DNA of 64,000 bases from Diplosphaera chodatii (taxonomy: Eukaryota; Chlorophyta; Trebouxiophyceae; Prasiolales; Stichococcaceae): the NCBI GenBank assembly GCA_032358165.1, contig JAALGY010000020.1:2356001-2420000 (forward strand). The letters are read 5' to 3'. The notes beneath the pieces are model-generated. The model was given only the letters and a program-made list of their open reading frames with translations. It was not told the DNA's origin and did not search any database. Made by a program: the position numbers and the translations under genes. Below, in pieces: positions 34,254 through 47,541 of this stretch. Position 1 is the first letter of the stretch; each line of letters begins with the position of its first letter.

Positions 34254-37200
34254 ATGTCAGTGGCTCTGGCCCTGACCCTGCTGCTGACCCTGATCGGGGG
34301 CAGTAGCGGCCGGCCCACCCCCGAGGCGCAGCCCTGCGGCAGAACTGGCCTATGCCGGCGGCTGGCGCAGGCCGATGTTGCCACGCCGGAGGTGGTCACA
34401 GCCAATGCTGGCCACTCTGAAAGCATCAGCGGCGCTAGCCACATCAGCCCACAGGGTTGGGCGGTGCCGGCAGGCTTCAGGTGGGGCTTGTAATGCAAAC
34501 AACGGCGGATGTAGTGCGCCGTGCGAACCGCAAGCTCCAGACTGCAAGGCAGCCTGCCAGCGCTGCGCAGGGCTTCATTTACTGCTTTACAAGGCCACAG
34601 CATGCTCTGTGTCAGGCCAGTCTAGACTGAGACAGCCTGCTCCCAGTGCGCCAAGGCTATCGATGCGCCCATGGCACACGCATGCAAAGGCAAGAAGGTG
34701 TTTGCTGCCCTGCAGGCCGGTGCAGCACCGGGTGATGCGGATGGTGGGGCGAGGCGTCGTGAAGAAGCGCCTGCAGATGGAGGCCGGCTGGCGCACCTAC
34801 GTTGAGGAGGTGCATGCACATCGATTCTTTTAGACTGTCCTCGCACGTCGTGGCTGCAGTGAGGACGCATGCAACACAGGCGCCAGTGGGTCCCCTGAAG
34901 GCGTGGCCACTTCCATGCATGTGCGCACCCTGCACGGTGGCTGCACAAGCATTGCGACACATTTGCCGTATGCTGGTGTCTCCAGGACGTGGAGACGCTG
35001 GGCGGTGTGGAGCTCGCTACCTACCGCCACCTGAACTTCACGGAGCACCCCTTCACGCGACCAGGTGCCGAACCAGATGTCAATCAGGAGCCAAGCTGCT
35101 GCTCAATCTGTTGGCTGGTCCACGTCAGTGCATGCAAAGAGATGACTGCCCTGTCGAGGATCCGATATTTGTGGAAGGAGGTTCATGTCAGAAGTCATCA
35201 GAAGTGATCCAGATTGCAACGGCGTGCTTCTGCATTGCAGACCTGGCAGCGCTGGAGTCTGTGGATGAGGAGGTCGTGCTGTATGTGGCGCATAAAGCAG
35301 ACCCACTGCAGTTCACCAGCGGCAATGCCAGCACACGAGCAGCAGCTGAGGCCGGCCTCAAGGACCGGATCCATGCGGTGCGGAAGGGGCGTTTGTGTCA
35401 ATCACATGCATATCATCAGATGTGAAGCACAGACTGCTGCTATGCTGCAGGATGGTCGGTCCATTGTCTTGAGACACTCCAGCTATGATCCTTCAGAATT
35501 CCTGCTAGATGAACATGGAAGAGCAGCTAGGCGCTGCCGCTTACGCATGCAGTGTGCCATGTTAGCTGCAGACCAACTCAGGTGCAGTGGCCTAGAGCCT
35601 ATCGTGGCCCTGGCACAGCTGCATCTTTATTGCTGGCCCTGACAGCGGCCGCCTGCTGCTGCTTGCAGAGGGGCTTGGACGTGCAGCTGCTGCAGCTATA
35701 TGTCGGGCCGGTGGTTGGGTCCATCTCCCCGCAGCGTGCCACTCACAACACGACAATCGCAGCAACCCGCTCAAAGCTGCTGGTACGCACTCGAGCTGCA
35801 ACCATGGGACCATGGCCCAGTCCTTGTTGACAGCTGAGACATGGTTCTCGGCTCTCACGAAAATTATCATGCTTGCAGTGGAACGAAACAGCAGTGCTCC
35901 ATGTCACCAGATTGCCCTGGCACAGTTGCACGCGTCCTTTCTGCCTCACAGATCAGCGGGTCCGGGCTGGTGCCCTCCCGGATGGGTCTCCAGACCGCAG
36001 TGCTGCTGGCGCTGCAGTCCACGGCGGCCCAGGCGGGCCTGCCGCTGCTGTCGTGCAACGTCACCAGCTGGCAGCTGGCGTCTGCTGAGGACGCCAACAG
36101 GTGGGCCCCCACAGTGCAGGCTTGTCCGGTTGCAGCAGCACGCAAACATGCGTTTAAGCACTTGAGGCTGTAGTGAGAGTGCACTGTAAACATGTGCATG
36201 ACATTCAGATCGACCAGTCAATGAGTGAGTGTGATGCACTGGTATGTCGCAGGCTGAAGCTCTCTGCTTCGGGGCTGGTGGAAGTGGATGTGTGGATGCA
36301 GACGCACGACACCAGCTTCCAGCCTTCTGCCTTCTGGCATCAGGTGCGAGGGGCGAAATGATGCTAGCTGTCAATGATGCAGTGGCCTTGCCCTGAGCAG
36401 CGCAGTGCAGTCTTCGTCCACAGAATATGCACAAGCAGTCGACGACGAGCTGTAGGAGGCTGAGCTTCATGTCGAAAGCAGTGAGTTCTTGGTGGTCAGC
36501 AGTGGCCTCGACTGCATGTGCCTGGACGTCTATGACAGCTGAGGCTGAGTGCTGCCTGCGGTCCAGGTGACGCCGAGGATGGCAGATGCGACGGCAGCTG
36601 CTGGCGTGCCCATGCGCGTGTGGTTCCTGTCAGCAACCAGCATCTATGTGAGCGCCTTGCTCCGGCCACCTTTGCATATTTACTTTGTTTTTTGCAGCAT
36701 ACATGGCTTGCACAACAACTGCTGTAGCGCAGATGGCCGCAGGCATCCTCAAGCTTTGTTGTTTGTGGTAATTGCAGACGACAGAGAACGGCACCGAGAT
36801 TGGCAGATCCTCGGACCTTGCAGCCGAGGGGGACATTCCCCCGGCCCCAAGCCCCGATCCTCAAGGGTGAGTGACACTGACACAGCCATTTTGTTGTTGG
36901 GCAAGAAAGCAGTCCTGAATCAGCGAACAGATGTGCTGTCTGTTGACTATGTCGGTGATTTCCACCGACTTACCTTGCGGATACACTGTGCCCAGCCATG
37001 GGAATTACATGGGCGCTGAATCTGCCTGCAGGGAAGGCGAGCATGTAACTGTCAAAGTCGTGGCAATCATTGGGGTGCTGTCGGCCAGCGTCGTCTTCAT
37101 CGCATCGCTGATAGGTGTGCCTTGCCTTGTGCTGGCCACGATCATGTCGCCGAGCGATATTGGTCCTGCATGAGGACCGGCTGAAAACATGATGAAGCCT

Positions 37201-38163
37201 CGCCGCCTTGCCATTGCGCAGCACCTGCCCTTGAAGCCTGTGCGATGGCAGCATGTATATGCTCAAGTGCGGTGCACTCATCGTTACCGACCCCACAGCA
37301 ACCATGGATTGCGCCCATGCAGGCCTCACCCTGTGGTGCTGCATACGGCAGCGGCGGCGGCGTCAGCGGCGACGCAAGTCGCTGCAGGACACGCATGCGC
37401 CTGACTGCCCCATGCACGTCTGCACCTGCCACAGCTCCAAGGTGCATTGTCGAGTGCTCAGCGCCGTTCTCCTCTCACTGCTGACTGAGCGCCATGGTCT
37501 CGCTGCCAACTGACCGTGCAGATGCCAACATGCTGCTGCGCTGCATGCGACTCCATCTCATTGGTGATGCAACCTGGGGTGCACGATGCGCTGCTGCTGG
37601 GGTAGCCCGTGCATGTGTGGCAGACCCGCTGACGTCCCATGCCATGTTGCATGGCGCAGGCACGGCACCAATCGCCGCGGGCGCTCCAGGGCGGGACCCA
37701 CAGCGGGCCGCTGCAGGGTGGGAACCACAGCGGGCCGCTGCCGCCGTCCATGCTGCTGCACGCCGACGCCCGGCCACGGGGCTCCACGGGGTCCAGCAGC
37801 GCCGGCGGCAGCCCCGCCCACCGCAGCCCCGCCGGCAGCGGCGGCGCCTACGGCGCTGCGCGGCCCCACGGCGCTAGCTGCGGCCCCGGGTGCAGGGTGC
37901 ACGCGCTGCTGGACCCCGCACCCCACGGCGGCCTAAACCCTGGCGGGGGCCAGAGCAGTCTGGCACCAATTGGCCCCCACAGCAGCGGCGGCGCCTTGGG
38001 GGTCTCAAAGGGGGACAGCGGCAGTGATGGCAGGCCCCCCCGGGTGCCCTCGCCTGCACTCGGCGCCCGCAGCGGTGCGCCTCCCAGCGGCAGCGGCGGC
38101 TGCTGCTGCGTGGGCGCGGCCGCGGTGTCTGACAGCGTCAGACAGTCTGGAAATGACAGGTGA
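34254..38163 (+). CDS. orphan single-pass (type I) membrane protein, 13 exons
   Basis: Phase-consistent model of about 586 residues: 34254-34480, 34716-34809, 34986-35064, 35241-35377, 35669-35782, 35879-35902 (end uncertain), 35952-36100, 36253-36343, 36567-36647, 36778-36866, 37032-37114, 37323-37441, 37690-38163. The N-terminus MSVALALTLLLTLIGGSSG is a signal peptide. The outer part of about 360 residues contains LGGVELATYRHLNFTEHPFT, EEVVLYVAHKADPLQFTSGN, VQLLQLYVGPVVGSISP and SGLVPSRMGLQTAVLLALQS, with N-glycosylation-type sites (NFT, NVT, NGT). One membrane helix (VVAIIGVLSASVVFIASLIG, spanning a splice junction) is followed at once by [15 protein letters not shown], a strong stop-transfer sequence. 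The inner tail of about 190 residues is Gly/Ser/Pro-rich with no enzyme motif. I do not recognise the family; a cell-surface receptor or adhesion role is only inferred from topology. Confidence 0.7.
37698..37741 (+). repeat. two copies of a 27-base in-frame repeat
   Basis: CCACAGCGGGCCGCTGC occurs at 37698 and again at 37725, encoding the repeated peptide HSGPL in the cytosolic tail. Two units only; period 27 keeps the frame. Confidence 0.8.
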
Positions 38164-38839
38164 TGGGCCAGCTGAGGCAGGAGCAGGCTGTGCTAGCTTC
38201 GCAGCATGGCAGCACCACTGGCAAATCGTGCCCAATGCGCACGGGAACACAGGCATGAAGACACTTCAGAAGTGGAGGGTTGTGCAGCTGTTTACCTTGC
38301 CAGGCAACAAGGAGCTCAGCATGCCCTCAGAAGCACAGGGACACGAAGTTTGACGGCCCATGTCACGAAGTATGGCCCGAAGTTGAGACGCACGGTGGAC
38401 TCTGAAGTTCAGCTGCTTTGATTTGAAGGCCGCGCGCCGCAAGCACGTATGCATGAAAAGCAACACGAAGCCAGGTCAGCTTGATCCAACAGAGATGAGG
38501 AGTTGAAATTCGAAGCAGGAGTTTGCAGAATTGAAACAGCGTATGTTTATTGCAGTCGGTCGTATAACCTGTAATGGGTGGTGTAACTATGGTGCAGCCG
38601 CGCAGATGGCAAAGTGGAAGGTGCACATTGATTATCATGTCATCAGCATGGTTATGTAGTGTAGCTCTACCACTTGCTGCAACTGAATAGCCACAAACAC
38701 CAGAGTGCACCTGACTGGTAGCTGGTACAAGTTCTCTTGCAATGTAGCAAGCAGATGACACGAAGGTCGATTCCCAGGGGACCTTCACGTCAAAGGGAAG
38801 TACCGTATTGCCCAGAACTGAGCAACACACAGGCCCAGT
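38164..38839. other. convergent intergenic region
   Basis: 3' flanks of the single-pass membrane protein (plus) and of the glucan water dikinase (minus). AT-richer than the surroundings; no supported gene. Confidence 0.55.
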
Positions 38840-41800
38840 TCACAGCACTTGCGGCCGGGACTGCACCACTGTGAGCTTCCCGTCTACCCACACGCCCTCA
38901 ATATCCTGCGGCTGACCATCGAAAGCAGCCTCCACCTGCGTCGCCGCCGCTGCAATGCTGCCGAGCAGCTCCTGCGCACATCAAAGGCGACAGTCTGGTT
39001 GTATCCCTGTCACGCATAGCTGTTCAACACAGGTGCCTTTACTGGGCTGACTCAGGTGATAGTTGTTGCATGCAAATCTGGCAGCTGTGCAATGTTAATA
39101 CGGATGCCAGCAATGTCAATACGGATCCCTAGCTGGCGAGAGTAGCAACTTGCCAGCTGCAGGAGAGGGCAAGCCTCGGGCATTTGGAAAAGAAACGTCG
39201 TTTCGAACAGCAGAACACAGCGGCCACCTGTCGGAAGGCGGGATCCCATAGCAGCCGCTCGCCCGCATAGTCCACCGGCGCCTCCCGCAGCGGCGGCAGC
39301 GGGATGCTGTCGTACAGCCCTGCGCCACAATCAGGCTGGGTGGTGTCAGGGTTTAGGGTCCAGGGTCCGAGCCGCAGCATGATAGCCGCTGGCAGTCGTG
39401 CTGTCTGGCGCGAGCGGAGCACACTGCTGGCCGGAACCTTGCACACGTCGAGCTCATGTGCCGCCGCTCTCTCACAACATCGTATTATCTTTGTACTAAG
39501 ATCAATGGTTGTGGTGTTGTAATGATGATGATGATGATGAAATAACTTTGACCATGAACTTGGGTTCAGCACCTGCGCCGGCGAAGGACTCCAGGTCCTC
39601 TCCATTGCTGTCGGACCGGACGATCAGGGCGCCCTGCTGCGCAGCAAACAGGCCCAGCCGCTTGCTGGGCAGCCCCGCCACCTCGATGCCCCCTGACACG
39701 GAACCAGTTTCAGGGCTTTGCTCGAATGCTTTGGGTTGGCTGACCAGGAGACGCCCGACCTTACCGATGCCAGCCCACCTGCCTGTGGCGGAGGTTACCT
39801 CGGCGGCCGCGACGCCGAATGATGTGCGGCAAAGGGCACTCCAGCTGTTCACGACAGCATGCCGAGGGTGCCGCACCTGCGCCGCTGCCGGCGGCTGCGG
39901 AGAAGCTGAGTGCGCGCCCCGGCAGGTTGCCGACCAGCGCCTCCCCCATGCCCACCACCAGCTCCCCGACGGCGGCGCCCCGCGCCCCGGTGAGCGGGTC
40001 CGCCGTGTGCACCACAAAGGCATACTCTGCCGGGACGACCTGCGTTCACCGGCAGTCAGTCCATTGAGAGGATGACACTGGATGTCTGGGAGGAGAAGGC
40101 GGTGCGGACACCCTCTTGAGCCTTGAATTGGTGTATGGCAGCCAGATGTCTTATAGAACCTTGCCCTGGCAAGCAGCCTGTTCGGCCGCCGGGCACAGCT
40201 GCGCGTGCTGCAGCTGCTGCATGCACGACCGCAACATGCGTGGGCGTCACACGTCACAGTGCTGAGGGGGGCGCGCCTGCTGTATGAGGGCTGCCATGTA
40301 GAGGGCGCTGTCCGGCACGCCGCGCGCGCGGCGGCTGAGCCATGCTCGGTCGTTCCACTTGGACGCCCACACCTGCCCAACGGACAGGCCCCTTAAAGCC
40401 TCATCATTGGATTCTTCCTGTCCTGGTGAGCAGTCTGGCACGCGTGCACGTGCCCGCAATCAGGCACCTCATATGTCCATGTGGGTGGGCAGTCAGCCCA
40501 GCTATTGGGCGCTTCCTGTGCACTGGCATGACAAGCAGCAGGACGTGTAAGTCCAAACAGGGCTGCAGACCTTTGCCGGATGCAAGTTCGAATGGTTGCA
40601 CCATTCCACTGACCTGGCAGATGGCGGACCAGACGGCTGCCCATTCGGCGCCGCTGGCGTCGGCCCACCCCGCAGCACCCGGCAGCCCGGCGTCAGACGC
40701 CTTGGACGCCAGCTCCGCCGCCAGCGCCGGCGGCGGCTGCAGGCTGCCCGCGACTGCCGAGCGGATCTGCTGCAGGGCCTCCGGCACGCCGGGCCCGCTG
40801 TGCTGTTTCTGTCGAAGGCATGGGGTTGAGGGCCTCACGGGCACACCTGACTGATCAGTCAGAGTTTGAAGCCTGATGCCAGCTGCCGGCTCTGCACCCA
40901 CAGCTGCTGCTGGCAAATCCAGCACTTGTTGTTGTGCGCCTTGGCATTTGGTGCCACTTTGCAGTGGACTACTGACTACTGACTACTGCGCCCAGGCGTG
41001 GGTCAGTCGACAGCAAAAGCATAGAGCATTCAGCACCAGCTAGCAGCCAACACAGGCCTCATTCTTGCAAGCTCGCGTGGTATGATCCGGCCAGTTTGTG
41101 AGCTTACCAGCTGCTTTTGCAGGGCAGCGATTGTCTTTGCCGCCCCCGCGTTTGCCGGGTCCTTCAGCGTGCGCTCAAAGGTGCCAAAGGGCAGCGCCAC
41201 TGACGAAGGGACAGCTACATCGCCAGGGAGCTTCGACCGCAACCTGCATCCTCGTCACAATCCATGGTGATAGAATGCCTGGCAATCCCAAGCCGTCTCC
41301 TTATGTGCCAGTTGGGTCAGGGCCTGAGAGCAGGAGAGCATCTCCTCCATTTCCTTTGTGTGGCAGCATGTGAGTGGCGTCCGCACATTACTAACGCAGA
41401 CAGCAGGCAGAGGCCACAGCGTCCAGCGATGTTCAAGCGGAGACCTGACAGACAACGACACGATGCAGGCGCAGTGGTGGGACACTCACATGGTCAGGTT
41501 GCGGGACTTGCCGCCAACCAGCCCTGGGGCGAAATCTGCCTCTGCCAGCGCCCACAGCTTTGTGGATGCAGGCGCTGGGATCTCCAGCTTGGGCTGCGAC
41601 CTGCCAGCTGCCGGGCCTGCAGCAGGAAAGTTTTACGTCAGCCGCGTGCAATGAGTCATTGGCGTCAGTAAAAACACTGGTGGCCTGCGGTGCTCCTGCG
41701 GCTTGCCAGAGTGGCACCTCCAGCCTGTGCAGAGGAGCTGGATCCATGTGCTTCTGCAGCGGCTGCTGCCGCTGCTGCTGCTGCGCACTACATGTTCGCA

Positions 41801-44800
41801 GGTGATGAAACAGCTCACCTGAGCCATTCGCAGAGGACCCAGCAGCCTGCTCTGTGGCTGTCACCTCCTGCGTCGCCGAGACGTCTAGCACCACGTCCTT
41901 GCCATCCAGTGCCTGCGTGCGGGACCAATACGCTGCCAGTCAGGCTGTGTGGTACAACCCTGCAATGACCGTTGAAGGACTGCTTCACCAGCCGCAAGCT
42001 ATGTGGACAACATTCAAGCAGATGCTTTCTGACAGGGTTGCGTCAGTGAGCGCTTTGCTCTGGGTGCTGGGGATGCGCAGGCAGCTGATGCTGGCTACCT
42101 TGAGCGCCTCCAGCTGCGCCTCGTCAAAGCACGTCGCGAGCAGCACGCCCTGCGACCGGGCCCGGATGGCGACGTGTGACAACACGTCCGTCGGGCTGGC
42201 CGTCAGCACAGCCGTCACGCCAACCTGCGGGATCAGGCGGCGGCGAACACTCTCCTGAGCCCAGGTGTTGCTCTGCAAATCTGGAACAGTGGACCAAAAC
42301 CAGACTGCTGAGGACCGGCCAGAGTGAGACAAATCTGTAGGGCATGGCGAACCGAGACTGAGCATGCGCAGCAAGACAACCTGTTGTGCAAGAGCGCCTG
42401 GCAGGCACTGTGCGGCCAGCATTGCCGGCCAGCCTGCCGGCCAGCCTAAACCCTAAACCACAACCCCTATAGCCGGTGTCTGACTCACCGGGATGTCCTC
42501 CATGCCTCCGACGCGCTCGGCGATGATGATGTGCGGCGTCTCGAAGTCCTGCCCCTGGACGTCTGCCAGCGATGGCAGCACCGACACGCGGCCGTGCGCC
42601 TCCGCTGTGCTGACCACCTGGCAGCATGGCAGCCGTTCACCAGGTGAGAGCTTGATTCCCAACACACTGTTGCCGTGTCGGCATTGCACCGGCACAAGGT
42701 ATGCTTGGGCACCGCTTGGTGCTACTCTTCCAGCCTAGTACTGGCAGCTGACATGCCCAACTGAGCGCTCAATGCTACCACGCTGTGGCCCAGTGAAGCA
42801 CACACGTGCACAGACCCACTTTTCAGACACACAGTTGCAAGCACGAGTGCGCATGTCCTTCAAACGCTTGAACGATGCTTGCGAGGGCATGTGCCTCCTC
42901 GACTCCTGCATTGCCCATTGCACCATGCAAGCAGTCAAGGCAAGCAGCAGATTGGGTTGCGACTCTATGGCACCTGCCAGCTGGAGACGCCGGCTGTCTC
43001 CCGAAGGGCGGGCGCCAGCCAGCGCAGCAGCATCGACAGCACGAACGCCGGCTGCCCCCTGACCACCTCCTCGCCAAAGTTGCGGATGTACGCCTGCAGA
43101 GACAGAACGCCCGAGCTTGGGCGCGGGTGCCAGGCATGACCCTTGGCTGCAAGCTGCAGCAACGAACTGTGCAGCAGACACCACGATCAGCAGGTTGCTT
43201 TCAGGCACGTCCCACACGGCAGCACACTCCCTTCAAGCTGGAAATCCGGCAGCGCGGCCCCCGCCGGCGGCCTTGTGGTGATGGCTGGATCGCGTGCGTT
43301 GCAAGCATGTGGGTTAGGATCACCTCGTCGATGCCGCAGGCGCGCTGGAAGGCCTCCGCGTGCGGCTGCATGAGGCGGTACAGGGTGTCCATGTGCTCCC
43401 CGAGCGCCAGCTCCACCCGGTCCGCCGCCGCCAGCGCCAGCTGGCCCCAGCCCCGGCCCCACCGCTCGGCATCCTTCACCCGCCGCCAGTGCGCGGCACA
43501 CTGCGGTGCAGACACCAGGCGCGAGGCTCGGCCAGGGCGTATTACAGCAACATACAGTCCATCGCCCGTGCAAACACCGCTGCATCGCCGCTGCCACCCT
43601 CACGGCCAGGACGCTGTCAAAGCTGTTGGGCATTCAACACGGCTGGCCTGGTTGCAATCCTTGCTATGCTGTCTGCTGGAATATTCATGTATGGTGCCTG
43701 CCTGCGAGAGCTCCTCCGACTCTCCGCTGAGCTCCGCGTTGTCGAGCGCCAGGCCGATGAGCTCCACAAGCGCGTCTCCGTCGAGTGAAGACCGGTCCTG
43801 GCGCTCCAGCAGGGTGCGGAACCAGTTGTCCAGCGCGATGTCCAGCAGCGCTGCGTCCCGCGAGCCGCCGCCCTGCAGCAAAACTCGTAAGCTTATGCGT
43901 AAAACCCTCCTTTGGTGCTGCATTTCATCTGCCCTGCCTGCGCAGGCGGCAGCTGCACGCCTCCCAGCAGGTATGTGTGCTGTTTGTTGAGGAGGGTCCC
44001 AGGCAGCGGCAGCAGCGTCTACCAACCACCTATGCACGACGCCGGCATGGCAGCGCAAGAAAAGGTCGGCCATTTGAGGCGAGCAATGGGCGCACCCGCC
44101 AGACGGGCTCCAGCCGGCGGCGCAGCTCCACGATCTTGCCGGGCGCCCACCACGCCGTGCGGTTGTTCAGCAGGTCGTACATGTTCCACCTGCGGCGGAG
44201 AGAGGACACCTCAAGTCAGCGATGACGCTATTCGGATGCGCATGCTGACTAGCACGAAACAGCCCTGGAAGTCTGCTGGCATTTCCAGAACCCATTTGGG
44301 ACCCACTCGCGCATCAACACTGTATGAAATGGGAAACTCAAACACCGTGTCAAACTTCCATACATATTGCTGTCGCGGACAGCTGACTGTAGCAGGGTAT
44401 AACTATTGTGGACACAATGCGTAGGGACACACTGCAGGTCGGAGTCGAGCGAGCCCTTGGCCATCTCCAGAGTGCCGTCCAGGTCGGCGCCGCCGTGCGT
44501 GATCTTCAGGATCCACAGGTAGTGCTTCATGGCGCCCGTCAGCTGCGGCAGGTGCAGCGGGTCCGCCGTGATGGGCTGCGCACACACATAAACCCTAGTT
44601 GCGAGCTGTGCAAACACCAACTGAAAAAGGCCCTGATGGTGGACCAGATGGCGACGTAACGAGAGCGCTGCCGCCAGTGCTCATGGCGAGTCAACCGGCA
44701 GCAACGGCGCCAGCGCCTGATGCAGGCAGCCGGTGGTGTACCTTGACGGCACGCTGCGTGGGCATTGCCTCGGACATGCTCATACTGCAGGCTGCAGATG

Positions 44801-47541
44801 TCTTACACGAACGGGGCAAGGGTTGATCGCCCCTGTGCCACTGTCCCATGCTGATATTGCCATTGAGGATGCAAATGGTGGTGAAGAGCATGCCTGGTCC
44901 ATGGCAGCAAGCGTCTCCCGGGTGATGTGGCCATTGTCCCAGGCCACACGCCAGAAGTCGTCCATGTTGCCGGACTCCAGGAATGCAATGTACGCCTGGC
45001 AGATGGTGATGTCCTCGGGGTTTGTGTTCTGGTGCTGCAGCACACAGGAGGGACAGACGCAGGATTAGCTGCAGTGAATCAGGTTGAGCAGAATGGTGTA
45101 GTGTAAACATGACATGAGCGTGAAGCAGGAAGATGGCCAGTGCTTGCATCGCACCAGTTTCTGGTGCCACTGCTCGATGAACTTGCACTCAATGCCCTGC
45201 AAGCACACAGTGTATCAGTAGGTTGGCAAGACGACACGCACATGACCAGCTGCTCAGCCTGCCATGCTGGTGGAGCATGGACGCCCTTGACAGTGTGCAT
45301 GGTGATTGTGCACAGATACATGTTCAGTAAACAGCCAATATAGCGAGACATCAGCTCAGAGAGGATGCCGTCCCACAGGCCGCACCGGGCGGTGGCCCTC
45401 CCGGATGCCGTGCTCCCGCATGATGTTGAGGATCCCCAGGCGGATGGCGTCGCCGTCGCCGCCGCCACGGGGCAGCCCCGCCAGCGCCAACCGTGCAAGC
45501 CGGCGGCAGGTCGGGTCCTTGGCGCCGCGGGCCTGCGCCAGTGAGAATTTCTTTACATACTCTTTTACATTCACCTGCCAGGCTTCAGGCTTGTGCTACA
45601 CAGCTTTCCTGTCCATGCCAGCCTGCGTAGCCTTCGGCTGGTCGGGGCCTTGCCGTCGTGTCACTTGCGACGGCAGGAGGGTCTGACACTGGGACGACGG
45701 TGGACTGTCAGCCCCATGCCAGGCGGTGCGCTTTGTGCTGGGCTTGGCAGCTCGCTGCGGCTCGTGAGGGGCGCTGGCCGCCAGCCCATTCTGGATTGCC
45801 GCGGGTCGCCTGGCCCCAACATGGCAGGTGGGCAGAGGGAGGACTCGCAAGTGCTGTTGTGGGAGGCCCGTGTCACCCACCTTGTCGGCCATGCGCTGCG
45901 CCAGCACCTTCTGCGAGTGCGCGATGTCCTTCCCCTGGCGCGCCGACTTGCGGTACCACGTCAGCTGCTTGTTGCTGCTCAGCCGCAGCCACGTCGCAAT
46001 GAATGCCATGCCGACCGGGCCTGCGCTGAGCGCATGAACGTGGAGCAAGGGCGTCGCATTCCTGATGTCAAGAGAGATGTCACACAACAAGGACACATGC
46101 GGCTTCACTCTCAAGTCTACGCCTTGCCAGATGGTTGGCAGCAAACCCTACCAGCAGCATCGGCGGCATCCAGCACTTCGTTGGCCAGCATCAGCCGCGA
46201 CACCAGGCTCCAGTGGCCGTCGCTGCCCTCGACGCCCAGGACCTGCAATGTGGAGCCGCACCCGGTATCAGCTTTGGCACTATGCCTCGTGTCCATTGCT
46301 GGATCACCATGCAGGTTTGGGGCATACCGCCTGCCACTGCCGCCCAATTCCCGCCTGATTGCAAAAGCGAGTATACACGGGCCCATACCCTGTCAACGAC
46401 TTCATCGACACCAGGCGGCTTGAGATACGCAGAGAAGTCGCCGCCGTTGCTGATCCACGCCTCTGGCTCTGTCTCTTTCAGCACGAACACCACGCGCTTC
46501 GGGCAGCCGGCCTGCGTGATGTGACTCATGCATGCTCGTGACGTTGGCGATGGATTTTGATAGTTCGTTGCTCTCTGTGCAGACCTGGGTACTTGAACAA
46601 TGACCGTGCGTTCATTGCCTGACAGGCCACTTCTGAACGTAGAGCCTGCACGCACCTCTGGAAATGACAACAGTACACGTGCGTTCCCCTCGAATGGCGT
46701 CTGCACCGCCTTGTCGTCAATCTGCAAGAGCGGCAGCTGGTCTCCTGTTCGCAGTGCTATGTACAGTGAGGCTTGCGCGGCACAGTGCACGGCTACAGCA
46801 CCCTATGCGACTTCTGTCGCTGCTGCAGATGAGCAAGGCGATCAGCTGGTGGGAAGCAAGGGCTGCGCGCCTGCACAGTGCCTGCAGGCTGCGCGTCTGC
46901 CGGCGGCAGCTGCCAGTCGTTGACCGCCCAATGCAGCACCATGGGGCGCTGCCGCTCTGCCACGATGCTCACCTGGCGAGTTGGCATACAAATGTCACCA
47001 CACAAATGACCAAAACCTCAGCGCATGATATGTGCCAAGCCTCAGCGCCTGCGACTAAGTAGCACACATAAGCACAGCAGCTCGGCACATCGCTGCAAAG
47101 TTGGGCATGAACAGCGTCGCAATGGCGGTTCAGTGATCCAGGCGACGGAAGCCCGAGCAGCACAGTATGGCAGGCACCGGTGGTCTTTGTCGCGCAGCAG
47201 CGCACCTGGTAGCAGCCATCCACCAGCGACACCTCCACAGCGATGCCCGGCCCATCGTAGCGCTCAAAGGACAGCTGCTCCCTAGCCGCGCCGGGCGCGG
47301 GAGGCGCCAGTGTTGCTGGCGCCGCTGCCGCCGCTGCTGCCACCGGCGAATTCTGCTTCCGCAAACGCTGCGGCCGGCGACCAATGCGGTCGAGCGCTCT
47401 GAGCGCCGGTGCTGCCGACGGCCTGATTCTGCAGACAGCAGCAAGTGGCACCTCCCTGCGATGCTCATGGCATGGCAAGGCGCCATGCACAGATGATATC
47501 TGGCCAGTACCCAGCAAACTGGCCGCAGTAGCCGCAGCCAT
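38840..47541 (-). CDS. GWD: alpha-glucan water dikinase (GWD/R1 family), many exons
   Basis: Chloroplast starch-phosphorylating enzyme that moves the beta-phosphate of ATP via a catalytic histidine to glucosyl units, starting starch breakdown. First exon 47206-47541 encodes an Ala/Arg-rich transit-peptide-like start and the beginning of a CBM45-type starch-binding region continued from 46972 (VLHWAVNDWQLPP; IDDKAVQTPFEG). Middle exons give RVVFVLKETEPEAWISNGGD (about 46400-46500), MAFIATWLR...LTWYRKSARQGKDIAHSQ (45890-46010), AIRLGILNIMREHGI (45400-45450), NTNPEDITICQAYIAFLESG (44900-45030) and NFGEEVVRGQPAFVLSMLL (about 42990-43090). Exon 42099-42224 carries TDVLSHVAIRAR with the catalytic His codon at 42174-42176. 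The C-terminal nucleotide-binding part has EYAFVVHTADPLTG (about 39970-40030) and RSDSNGEDLESFAGAG (about 39570-39630). Last exon 38840-38971 ends GKLTVVQSRPQVL. Not every border was resolved; total length probably over 1,200 residues. Choice between GWD1 and other GWD subtypes is open. Confidence 0.9.
39522..39540. repeat. short ATG-type trinucleotide run
   Basis: About six ATG units on the plus strand lie in a GWD intron just upstream of the exon encoding RSDSNGEDLE. Confidence 0.8.
42446..42461. repeat. telomere-like CCTAAACCCTAAACC motif in a GWD intron
   Basis: Two CCCTAAA-type units containing the plant telo-box AAACCCTAA. A related single unit sits at about 39346-39356 (GGGTTTAGGG) and degenerate units at about 28695-28718. 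All are intronic. Confidence 0.6.

Noticed and set aside
34486..34580. EGF-like looking string CNANNGGCSAPCEPQ
   Set aside because: Lies within the first intron of the phase-consistent membrane-protein model; the cysteine spacing is not a full EGF domain.
42875..43990. 371-residue open frame on the plus strand
   Set aside because: Antisense to GWD exons (NFGEEVVRGQPAFVL and others on the minus strand); Arg/Ser-rich composition typical of a shadow frame.
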